Shown here in pieces: positions 7,956 to 15,093 of a stretch of 64,000 nucleotides of DNA. Below the pieces are notes generated by a model. It did no database searches. It saw only the letters and a list, made by a program, of their open reading frames with translations, and was not told the DNA's origin. Each line of letters begins with the position of its first letter. The first letter of the stretch is position 1. The translations under genes were made by a program, and so were the position numbers. Origin of the DNA: Dehalococcoidia bacterium (GTDB taxonomy: Bacteria > Chloroflexota > Dehalococcoidia > DSTF01 > JACRBR01); NCBI GenBank assembly GCA_021462855.1, contig JAJTXQ010000049.1, positions 88,743-152,742 of the forward strand, in the 5' to 3' direction.

Positions 7956-8561
7956 ATCATCACGAACGAGGCCCCCTCCATCACGACGGCGCCGGCACGA
8001 GTCACCACCGACACGCATGCGGCGTCGCTGCGCGCGCGCGCCGGCGGCTATGTCATCGATATGGTGATCTTCGCGGCGATCGCGATGTTTGTCGTGGTGA
8101 TCGCGGGGTTTGTGCTGCTGGCGTCGACCGGGTGGGCGGAGCAGGACGCGAGCGATGCCGAGTTGTACGCCTTCCTCGCGATCATTGGCGTGGGCGCGCC
8201 GGCGATCTGGACCGCGCTGAACCTGGCGCTGCTGGCGACGCGGCGGCAGACCGGCGGGCAGTACGTGGCGGGGTTGCGCGTCGCGCGGGCCGATGGCGCG
8301 CCAGTCGCCGCCCGCGACGCGCTCGCGTGGTGGTTCTGTCTCAACCCGCTGCTGTTCTCCTGGCCGATGGCCATCGTCACCGGGTTTCCTTTGGCGGCGG
8401 TGATCGCGCTCGCATTGGGCGCGTTCACGGTGTTCGTCTTCACGGCGCTGATGTTCCTGTGCCTGCTGGCTCCGGTCGCGGCGCTCGTCTCGTCTGCGCT
8501 CGATGCGCAGAACCGTGCGCTGCACGACCGCGTTGTCGGCACGCTGGTGGTCCCGGCGTAA
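7956..8561 (+). CDS. RDD-family membrane protein, non-canonical start
   Basis: About 200 residues. After a 30-residue Ser/Thr/Ala-rich tail comes the RDD signature: RAGGYVIDMVIF starting TM1, a second helix around EAYFLAIIGV-like residues, then RQTGGQYVAGLRVARADG, the loop typical of the family, and a C-terminal pair of hydrophobic segments ending NRALHDRVVGTLVV. RDD proteins are small membrane proteins of uncertain, possibly transport, function. No ATG, GTG or TTG exists in frame between the upstream gene and the domain. ATC 7956, with GAGG eight bases before it, is the best candidate; CTG 7938 is the alternative. The stop TAA abuts the next gene's GTG. Confidence 0.65.
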   Translation: MITNEAPSITTAPARVTTDTHAASLRARAGGYVIDMVIFAAIAMFVVVIAGFVLLASTGWAEQDASDAELYAFLAIIGVGAPAIWTALNLALLATRRQTGGQYVAGLRVARADGAPVAARDALAWWFCLNPLLFSWPMAIVTGFPLAAVIALALGAFTVFVFTALMFLCLLAPVAALVSSALDAQNRALHDRVVGTLVVPA

Positions 8562-9359
8562 GTGGCGCGCGAAACGGGCAAGTGGTTCGCCGCGCTCGGG
8601 CTGTTCGCCGCGCTGGCGGCCACGCTCATCTCGTTGCAGGTGTACCAGGTGACATCGCGCGGCGTCGCTGACCCGGCGCTGCGCCGCGCGGCGGCCGCGC
8701 TGACGGAGATCGACCCGTGGATCGCCGCGAACTACGATGCGCTGCAGCAGTCGGCCGAGGCATCGGAGCCGGGGGAGGCGATGCCGCTGCCGGACTACCC
8801 GCTCGACCTCGGATTCGTGCGCGAGGATGTCGCCGGTGTGCCGGAGGCGGAGCTGCGCGTGAAGATACTCGACCGCTCCGCGGATGCGCTGTACGCGGAC
8901 GGCACCGGCGCGCTGCGCGCCGAGGGCGGCGCGCCCACCGCGCGGTTCACATCGGCGGGCGTGGTGGATGCGTCGGTCGACCTGTTGCGCGCGCGCAACC
9001 ACGACGCGTCGGCGGTGATGCTGTTCGTGTCGGGCACGATCGCGGCGCTGCTCGCGGGCGCGCTCATGGCGCTGACGCGGGGGTTCGGGCGGGTGACGGC
9101 GATGGGCCTGGTGGTGGTCGCGGCATCGCTGCCGGTGCTGCTGGGCGGTATCGTGCTGCGGCTGTACATGGCGGCGGGCAGCGACGCGCGCGAGGAGTAC
9201 CCGCGCCCGCAGCTGCTCGACATCGGCGAGGCGTTGACGTGGATACCGGTGCGCAACGGGATGGCGTTCGCCTTGCTCGGCGTCGCGTTGCTCGTGGCCG
9301 GCGTCGTGGGCGCGATGGTGTCGCGCGGCGATCGGTTGCGGTACGACGTGCGGTCGTAG
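8562..9359 (+). CDS. Membrane protein of unknown function
   Basis: A 265-residue protein with four hydrophobic segments: residues about 8-28, then an external-type hydrophilic region of about 120 residues, then three helices (about 147-170, 178-200, 228-250). GTG 8562 directly follows the TAA of the RDD gene, so the two form an operon. The hydrophilic middle (LRVKILDRSADALYADG) has no recognised motif or conserved cysteines. No family is recognised. A partner role with the RDD protein is inferred only from adjacency. Confidence 0.65.
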   Translation: MARETGKWFAALGLFAALAATLISLQVYQVTSRGVADPALRRAAAALTEIDPWIAANYDALQQSAEASEPGEAMPLPDYPLDLGFVREDVAGVPEAELRVKILDRSADALYADGTGALRAEGGAPTARFTSAGVVDASVDLLRARNHDASAVMLFVSGTIAALLAGALMALTRGFGRVTAMGLVVVAASLPVLLGGIVLRLYMAAGSDAREEYPRPQLLDIGEALTWIPVRNGMAFALLGVALLVAGVVGAMVSRGDRLRYDVRS

Positions 9360-9366
9360 CTGAAGC

Positions 9367-9395
9367 TTCACCGGGCGCGCGGCCCGCTGTATCGT
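9367..9395 (+). promoter_or_regulatory. Candidate promoter of the DinB-family gene
   Basis: TTCACC (9367-9372), 17-base spacer, TATCGT (9390-9395), about 20 bases upstream of the start at 9417. Confidence 0.4.
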
Positions 9396-9416
9396 AGGCA
9401 CACGAAGGAGGCGACG

Positions 9417-9959
9417 ATGCCACACCCGCTGGCGAAGAACATCGAGTTCTGGCATTGGTACCCGGAGTTGCTCGTACGCGACCTGGAGCCGGCGCAGTTG
9501 CGCTGGCAGCCGGCGTCGCACGATACGACGATCCTGTTCGCGCTCTGGCACACGTACCGCGCTGCCGATGACCTGGTGCACGGCTTCCTGCTGCATGCGC
9601 CGAGCGTGTTCGCGCGCGACGGCTGGGCGGCGCGCCTGCCCGTGGGCGAGACGGGCATCTCGCCGTTCGGGAACGGGCTGACGCGCGAGCAAGTCGCGGC
9701 GATCGACCTCGACATCGACGAGGTGCTGGCATATGCGAAGGCGGTAGGCGCGAGCATCAACGCCGCACTCGAATCGCTGACGGCCGAGAAGGCTGCGGAG
9801 GAAGTCGTGCTGCCGTTCTTCAGCAGCGCGTACCCGGGGTACGACCGTCTGCCACGCCTGGAGGCGATCGTGTTCTTCGCCATCGGCCACACGTCGGAGC
9901 ACCTCGGCGAGGTGCAGATGATCCGCGGCATGCTCGGACTGAAGGGCGCGCCGTTGTGA
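9417..9959 (+). CDS. DinB-like domain protein
   Basis: A 180-residue four-helix-bundle protein. It has the DinB pattern of spaced histidines that bind a divalent metal: FALWHTYRAADDLVHG in helix 2 and AIGHTSEHLGEVQMIRG near the C-terminus. Such proteins include thiol-dependent transferases for small redox thiols, but many are uncharacterised. ATG 9417 is preceded by AAGGAGGCGACG, an excellent ribosome-binding site. It has its own candidate promoter and is followed after 13 bases by the phosphodiesterase gene. Confidence 0.8.
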   Translation: MPHPLAKNIEFWHWYPELLVRDLEPAQLRWQPASHDTTILFALWHTYRAADDLVHGFLLHAPSVFARDGWAARLPVGETGISPFGNGLTREQVAAIDLDIDEVLAYAKAVGASINAALESLTAEKAAEEVVLPFFSSAYPGYDRLPRLEAIVFFAIGHTSEHLGEVQMIRGMLGLKGAPL

Positions 9960-9972
9960 CGCGCAAGCGTTG

Positions 9973-11157
9973 ATGAGCGAGACACGCCGGTTTCGCTCGC
10001 TCATCGAAGGCGGCACGTGGCTGCATCCGTACGAGGGCGGCGCCGGGCTGCTCGACCTGGCGCTCGCGCTGGCGGCGCTGAGCGGCGCGCCGGTGCAGGG
10101 TACGCCTGCCGCCGGGGCCGTCGCCGGCGCGATCGGCGCGCACGACCACATGGTGTTCGTGCTCGTCGATGGGCTGGGGATGCACCTCGTCGACCCGCTC
10201 GAGGAGGCGGCGTTCCTTCGGCAGCACGTTGCGATGCGGCTGCGGTCGGTGTTTCCGTCGTCGACCGCGCCGGCGCTGACGTCGCTGGCCACGGGGCTGC
10301 CACCGGCTGCCCACGCGGTCACCGGGTGGTGGATGCGCCTGCCGCGCGCGTCGCTGACGGCGACCATCCTGCCGTTCATCGAACGATTCAGCGGGGAGCC
10401 GCTGGGCCGCCGGGGGGTCGACGCGCGGGACGCGTTTCCGGCGCCGTCGTTGCTCGCGAAGTATCGCCGCGACCGCGCGATGTTTCTGCCCTCGTACATT
10501 TCGGAGAGCGTGAGTTCCCGCTACTTCTCGGCGGCCGCGCCGGCGCAGCCGTACCGCCGGCTGGCGGAGGCGGTCGACGGCGTGGCAGCGCGCATCGCGA
10601 TGGCGCGGGGGCCAACATACACCTACGTGTACGTGCCGTTCGTCGACCAGGCGCAGCACGAGCGCGGGCCGCAGGCGGTGCACGTGCGCCGCGCGCTGTC
10701 GAGCGTCGTGCAGCAGCTGGAGCGGCTGGCCGGGTTGCTCACCGGCCGCGCGCGCGTCGTGCTGACGGCGGACCACGGGCACATCGCCGTCGGGATGCGG
10801 CACATCATCATGCCGGACGACCCGCTGATGGACATGCTGGAAGCGCCGCCGTACGGCGAGCCGCGTGTGCCGATGTTTCGCGCCAGGCCGGGCATGGCCG
10901 AGGCGTTCGCGGATGCGTTCCGCGCCCGTTTCGGGGAGCGGTTCGTGCTGCTGTCGACGGACGACGCCGAAGCGCTGCGGCTCTTCGGCGAACCGACGTT
11001 GTCGGACGAGACACGCGCGCGGATCGGCGACTTCATCGCGCCGGCGCTCGGGGACGACGTGCTGCTGTACGACCCGGACGAGGGCCTGCGCGCGATGGAG
11101 GGGACGCACGGCGGCCTCACGCCCGCGGAGATGATGGTGCCGCTCGTGCTGATCTAG
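9973..11157 (+). CDS. Alkaline phosphatase superfamily / type I phosphodiesterase
   Basis: A 394-residue enzyme without signal peptide. Metal and catalytic residues of the nucleotide pyrophosphatase/phosphodiesterase branch are visible in order: VLVDGLGMHL (first Asp), FPSSTAPALTSLATG (nucleophilic Thr/Ser), YVPFVDQAQHERGP (Asp and His), VVLTADHGHI (Asp-His) and EGTHGGLTPAEMMVPL (last His). It hydrolyses phosphodiester or related bonds; the substrate is unknown. The track begins with TTG 9970; ATG 9973 is more likely. It is one of three members of this superfamily in the window. Its TAG shares CTAG with the convergent next gene. Confidence 0.85.
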   Translation: MSETRRFRSLIEGGTWLHPYEGGAGLLDLALALAALSGAPVQGTPAAGAVAGAIGAHDHMVFVLVDGLGMHLVDPLEEAAFLRQHVAMRLRSVFPSSTAPALTSLATGLPPAAHAVTGWWMRLPRASLTATILPFIERFSGEPLGRRGVDARDAFPAPSLLAKYRRDRAMFLPSYISESVSSRYFSAAAPAQPYRRLAEAVDGVAARIAMARGPTYTYVYVPFVDQAQHERGPQAVHVRRALSSVVQQLERLAGLLTGRARVVLTADHGHIAVGMRHIIMPDDPLMDMLEAPPYGEPRVPMFRARPGMAEAFADAFRARFGERFVLLSTDDAEALRLFGEPTLSDETRARIGDFIAPALGDDVLLYDPDEGLRAMEGTHGGLTPAEMMVPLVLI

Positions 11158-12164
11158 CGCGGAGCGACGCCCGGTTCGGTGGCGATGGCTTCGGGCGCCA
11201 GTGCGTTGTGGCGCATCCGGCGGCGCATCCAGCCGGCGGCGCCGGGGAGCCGCGCGACGATGCCGACGGCGAAGAGCAGCACGCCGAGCGCGACGGCGGC
11301 CTCCTTCGGCTCTCCGGCAGCGCTGAACAACAGCACGAGCATGGCCTCGCGCGAGCCCAGCCCGGCGATGGAGATCGGCAGCATCACGACGAGCACGACC
11401 ATGGCCGCGGCGGCGGCGAGGAACACGACGGACGCTTCGAGGCCGAGCGACTCGGCGAGCAGCACGACGACGGTCACCTGCAGCAGCACGGCCGCCGCCG
11501 AGAGCCCGGCGATCGGCAGCACGCGCCGGCGCACGCCACGGTACACGGCGTGCGCCTCGGGCGAGACGAACATGTCGGTGGCAGGCCTGAGCCGCGTCAG
11601 CGGCCCGCGCTCGATGCGCGCGAGGAGGCGCGGCGCGCGCTGCGTGAGCCAGGCGAGCGCGATGCCGGCGGCGATGCCGCCGCCCGATACCAGCAGCACG
11701 ATCGCGGCCATGCGCGGGTGTTCCGGTGCGAGATAGATCGCGGCTACGGCGGCGACGGCGAGGATCATCGCGGTCTCGATCAGCCGGTCGAAGACGATGC
11801 TCGCGGACGACCGCTTCCACGAGTGGCCGTCCTCGCTCATCAGCACGACCGGCGCGAACGATGCGGCGATCTGCGGGACGGCGGCTCCGAGAAAGAGGCC
11901 GGCGTAGTAGATCGAGAGGTAGTCGGTGAAGCGGCGGTAGCGCACACCCACAGTCTCGGCGAGGATGCGCCAGCGGGCGGCGCGCACGACGGACGCGACG
12001 AGCATCAGCGCAGTCGCGGCGACGAGGTAGCCCGGCTGCGCGTCACGTACGGCGTCGATGGCGTCGGAGAGCAGGTTGCGGTTGAGGATGAAGAGGGCGG
12101 GAAACACGAGCAGGCCGACGAGGCGCAGCGCCCACGATACGTGGCTGAGACGAGGCTTCGGCAT
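11154..12164 (-). CDS. UPF0104 / lysylphosphatidylglycerol synthase-type transmembrane protein
   Basis: A 336-residue polytopic membrane protein with about eight helices, beginning MPKPRLSHVSWALRLVG. The family signature includes YLSIYYAGLFLGAAVPQIAAS and the C-terminal LPISIAGLGSREAMLVLLF, typical of the UPF0104 group found alone or fused to synthase domains; members are implicated in lipid flipping or glycolipid processing. The track merges it with upstream antisense sequence to 14189; ATG 12164 is right because GGAGACGCG precedes it and hydrophobic composition starts there. The divergent neighbour is a methyltransferase, and glycosyltransferases lie close, suggesting an envelope role. Confidence 0.85.
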   Translation of the reverse strand: MPKPRLSHVSWALRLVGLLVFPALFILNRNLLSDAIDAVRDAQPGYLVAATALMLVASVVRAARWRILAETVGVRYRRFTDYLSIYYAGLFLGAAVPQIAASFAPVVLMSEDGHSWKRSSASIVFDRLIETAMILAVAAVAAIYLAPEHPRMAAIVLLVSGGGIAAGIALAWLTQRAPRLLARIERGPLTRLRPATDMFVSPEAHAVYRGVRRRVLPIAGLSAAAVLLQVTVVVLLAESLGLEASVVFLAAAAAMVVLVVMLPISIAGLGSREAMLVLLFSAAGEPKEAAVALGVLLFAVGIVARLPGAAGWMRRRMRHNALAPEAIATEPGVAPR

Positions 12165-12195
12165 CGCGTCTCCGGTCGAGGCGGGGTGGTGCAAG

Positions 12196-12201
12196 TATAA
12201 T
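12196..12201 (+). promoter_or_regulatory. TATAAT -10 element in the divergent intergenic region
   Basis: Perfect TATAAT between the divergent UPF0104 and methyltransferase genes. The same bases contain TATACT on the minus strand, so the site may serve both directions. Confidence 0.4.
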
Positions 12202-12245
12202 GCCCCCCCGGCGCCCCCTGACCATAACGAAACCGGCGCCCGCGC

Positions 12246-13097
12246 GTGACGCGCCGGAGGGCCGTGCCCGAGTACGACTACGCAGATTACTGGCCCGCCG
12301 TCGCCGATGCGCACGCGGCCGTGGACCCGCTGGGCGCCGTGTGCTGGGACGGCGCGCCGCCGTGGTTCAACCGCTTCCTCGCCGATGGGCAGCGGCGCGC
12401 GCTGGAGCGAGCGATGCTGGCGACGCTCGGCGACGAGCGGCGCGCAGGACGTGCGCTTGACATCGGCTGCGGCGCGGGACGATGGACGCGCTGGCTGGCG
12501 CGCTGGTGGAGCGACCCGGTGGGGTGCGATCTCTCGGCGGGGATGCTCGCGGCCGGCGCCGGGCCGCGGGTCCGCGCGGATGTCACCGCGCTGCCGTTCG
12601 CCGGCGCGTCGTTCGAGATGGCGCTCTCGGTGACGGTGCTTCAGCACCTGCCGGCGGAGGCGCAGCAGCGCGCGGTGGCGGAGATCGCACGCGTCGTCAA
12701 GCCGGGCGGCGCCGTCGTGTTGCTGGAGATGACGAACCGGATCGCGCCGGGGCCGCACAACTTCCCGCGGCCGCTCGCGTCGTGGCGGGCGTTGGTGCAG
12801 GGTGCGGGATTGCGCGTCGAGCGGGCGGCGGGGGAGGGGTACGCGCCGCTCGTGCGCCTGGGCGTGGCGGCGGCGCGCCGGCTTCCGCTGCCGCGCGCGC
12901 GGCGGTCGGGCGGCGACGATGTCAAGGGCGTCGGCGGGTCCCGGCCGACGGCGGCCAGCATCGGCGCGCTGCCGGCGCCGGTGCGCCTCGTGGCACGGGG
13001 CGTGGTCGCGGCGTCGTACCCGATCGAACGGGCGGCGGAGCGTGTCGTCCCGGCGCGGCTCGCGCTGCACGGATGCATCGTCGCCCGCCGGACGTAG
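12246..13097 (+). CDS. Class I SAM-dependent methyltransferase
   Basis: A 283-residue protein (277 if it starts at GTG 12264, which has GGAGG close upstream). The Rossmann motifs are clear: motif I ALDIGCGAGRWTRWLA, acidic residue VGCDLSAGML, VRADVTALPF, then FEMALSVTVLQHL and VVKPGGAVVLLEMTN. These define a UbiE/COQ5-like methyltransferase using SAM. The C-terminal 100 residues are basic and unassigned. Substrate unknown; neighbours for glycosyl transfer suggest glycolipid or polysaccharide modification, by inference. Confidence 0.82.
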   Translation: MTRRRAVPEYDYADYWPAVADAHAAVDPLGAVCWDGAPPWFNRFLADGQRRALERAMLATLGDERRAGRALDIGCGAGRWTRWLARWWSDPVGCDLSAGMLAAGAGPRVRADVTALPFAGASFEMALSVTVLQHLPAEAQQRAVAEIARVVKPGGAVVLLEMTNRIAPGPHNFPRPLASWRALVQGAGLRVERAAGEGYAPLVRLGVAAARRLPLPRARRSGGDDVKGVGGSRPTAASIGALPAPVRLVARGVVAASYPIERAAERVVPARLALHGCIVARRT

Positions 13098-13106
13098 ACA
13101 ATTATG

Positions 13107-13135
13107 TTGACAGGCGGGCCGCGCGGACGTAGAGT
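13107..13135 (+). promoter_or_regulatory. Strong promoter of the glycosyltransferase operon
   Basis: TTGACA (13107-13112), a 17-base spacer and TAGAGT (13130-13135). The leader of about 100 bases ends in a hairpin (TGTGGG 13212-13217 with CCCACA 13225-13230) just before the ribosome-binding site. Confidence 0.65.
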
Positions 13136-13241
13136 CCCAGCACCGCGCGCCGAACACGACCGGAACCCCGCCCCGGCTGCGGCAATGCGCGCCATCGAGT
13201 TGCGTTTCTGATGTGGGCGCCTGTCCCACACGGGAGGCGGG

Positions 13242-14018
13242 TTGAACGTCATCATCGTCACGCCGACGTATAACGAGCGCGAGAACATCGAGCGCCTGCT
13301 GCCGCGTCTGCTCGCCCACGGGCCGAACTACCGCGTGCTGGTGGTGGACGACAGCTCGCCGGACGGCACCGGCGACTTCGTCGAGGAGTATTCGCTTGAC
13401 GAACCGCGCGTGACGCTGCTGCGGCGCCCGACGCGCGACGGCCTCGGGCGCGCATACGTGGCCGGGTACACGGCGGCGCTGATGACAAGCGCGGACTACA
13501 TCGTGCAGATGGACGCCGACTTCTCGCATGACCCGGACTTCGTGCCGACGCTGGCACACGTCGCGCAACAGACGGGCGCCGACCTTGTCGTCGGGAGCCG
13601 GTACATCGCGGGCGCGCGCATCGACAACTGGCCGCGCCGGCGGGCGCTCTTGAGCCGGCTCGGCAACCTGTACACGCGCCTCGTGCTGGGCACGAGCATC
13701 TCGGACTACACGACGGGATTCACCGTCGCCCGCGCCGACGCGCTGCGCCGGCTGCGCGTCGACTCGCTGGGCGCGAACGGCTTTGCGTTCCTGCTCGAGT
13801 TCAAGCACGCGTTCCGCACGCACGGCATGAGCATCGCCGAGATCCCGATCACGTTCGTCGAGCGCGAGCGAGGCAAATCGAAGCTGCATACGGGCATCAT
13901 CGGCGAGGCGCTGACGACCGTCTGGCGGATCCGGAAGCAGCAGGCCGCGCCGAGCGCGCCGCCAATCCTGCGGCCGGGCATCGCCGGCGGAACGGGCGAG
14001 CCGATCGACGAGCGTTGA
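13242..14018 (+). CDS. Polyprenol-monophosphomannose synthase-like glycosyltransferase (GT2)
   Basis: A 258-residue GT-A enzyme of the dolichol-phosphate mannosyltransferase type. Visible motifs are VTPTYNERENIE at the N-terminus, VVDDSSPDGTGD, the metal-binding QMDADFSHDP, GSRYIAGARIDNWP and the C-terminal FVERERGKSKL typical of Dpm1. It transfers a sugar, usually mannose, from GDP-mannose to polyprenyl phosphate at the membrane face. The start is TTG 13242 with GGGAGGCGGG upstream. Its TGA overlaps the TTG of the next glycosyltransferase, so the two are coupled. Confidence 0.87.
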   Translation: MNVIIVTPTYNERENIERLLPRLLAHGPNYRVLVVDDSSPDGTGDFVEEYSLDEPRVTLLRRPTRDGLGRAYVAGYTAALMTSADYIVQMDADFSHDPDFVPTLAHVAQQTGADLVVGSRYIAGARIDNWPRRRALLSRLGNLYTRLVLGTSISDYTTGFTVARADALRRLRVDSLGANGFAFLLEFKHAFRTHGMSIAEIPITFVERERGKSKLHTGIIGEALTTVWRIRKQQAAPSAPPILRPGIAGGTGEPIDER

Positions 14019-15040
14019 GGATCCTCCTTGCCACGTCGGAGGTGCCGCCGACGCTGAGCGGGATGGCTCGCGTCGCCGGGCGGCTGACCGACGGGTTCCG
14101 CGCGCGCGGACACGATGTGGACGTGCTGGCGTCGGAACGGCTCCGGCGCGTGAGGGTGCGCGAGCTGCGCGTGCCGCTGCTCCTGCCATCGTGGCGCTCG
14201 GTCAGCCGGCGCATTGGCGCGGCGGACGTGGTGTCGCTGCACGGGCCCATCCCGGCGTTCAGTGACCTCCTGTTGTTCTTCAGGCGCTTCGGGCAGGGTG
14301 CGCCGGCCGTGGCGTACACCCACCACATGGACGTCGGCTTCAGGCGGCTGGCGTTCCTCACCGGCCCCTACGGCACGGCGATGCGCCGCCTGGCGGCCCG
14401 TGCTGGAGCGGTGATCGTTTCGACGCGGGCGACGGCGGCGACGTTCCGGCATCCCAACGTGCAGGTTGTGCCGTTCGGCGTCGACCTGGAGCGGGTGCGC
14501 GAAGAGCCGAAGTTTGACGAATTCACGGTGCTGTTCGTGGGGCAGTTGAGGCCGTACAAGGGCGTCGACGTGCTGCTGCGGGCGGCGGCGCGCCTGCCGG
14601 ACGTGCGGCTGCTGGTCGCCGGGACGGGCTACGCCGAGGCGCCGCTCCGGGCACTGGCGACGAAGCTGGGGCTTCGAAATGCCGAATTCCTCGGCCCGGT
14701 GCCGGAGGACGCGTTGTGGTCGTTATACGCGCGCTCACATGTGCTGGCGCAGCCATCGCTCGAGATGGAGTTCTTCGGGCTGGCGATGCTTGAGGGCATG
14801 GCATCGGGGTGCGTGCCGGTGATCTCTGACTTGCCGGGTCCCGTGGAGGTGCTCGGCGATGCCGGCCTCGTCGTCCCGCGCGGCGATGAGGCTGCGTTGG
14901 CGGCGGCCATCGGGCGGCTCCGGGACGGCGAGGCCCTTCGGGCGTCGCTCGCCGCGCGGGCGGCTGCGCGTGCCGGTGGCTTCACGTGGGACCGCTGCAT
15001 CGACAGGCATCTCGAGATTTACGCGGGGCTCGTGCAATAA
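14015..15040 (+). CDS. GT4-family glycosyltransferase
   Basis: A 341-residue GT-B enzyme. The N-terminal half has EVPPTLSGMARVAGRL, the usual acceptor-domain loop. The C-terminal half has TVLFVGQLRPYKGVDVLL, EFLGPVPEDALWSLYARS and the donor site SLEMEFFGLAMLEGMASGCVP with the family's E-x7-E spacing. TTG 14015 overlaps the stop of the preceding gene (TTGA). It likely acts after the polyprenol-sugar synthase in assembling a glycolipid or glycan. Donor and acceptor are unknown. Confidence 0.87.
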   Translation: MRILLATSEVPPTLSGMARVAGRLTDGFRARGHDVDVLASERLRRVRVRELRVPLLLPSWRSVSRRIGAADVVSLHGPIPAFSDLLLFFRRFGQGAPAVAYTHHMDVGFRRLAFLTGPYGTAMRRLAARAGAVIVSTRATAATFRHPNVQVVPFGVDLERVREEPKFDEFTVLFVGQLRPYKGVDVLLRAAARLPDVRLLVAGTGYAEAPLRALATKLGLRNAEFLGPVPEDALWSLYARSHVLAQPSLEMEFFGLAMLEGMASGCVPVISDLPGPVEVLGDAGLVVPRGDEAALAAAIGRLRDGEALRASLAARAAARAGGFTWDRCIDRHLEIYAGLVQ

Positions 15041-15081
15041 AGCTGCAACCCGCCGCGCGATGGAATCGACGTAACACGGGC

Positions 15082-15087
15082 TAGACT
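15082..15087 (+). promoter_or_regulatory. -10 element of a probable leaderless trehalohydrolase transcript
   Basis: TAGACT ends six bases before ATG 15094 with no ribosome-binding site between. Confidence 0.45.
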
Positions 15088-15093
15088 TGCGGC

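Noticed and set aside
13185-13273. Two tiny overlapping ORFs in the leader of the GT2 gene
   Set aside because: 8 and about 20 codons, no ribosome-binding site, no codon bias and no meaningful composition.
12165-14189. N-terminal 675 codons of the 1011-aa ORF ending at 11154
   Set aside because: Antisense to the methyltransferase and GT2 genes; true UPF0104 protein starts at 12164 with a ribosome-binding site.
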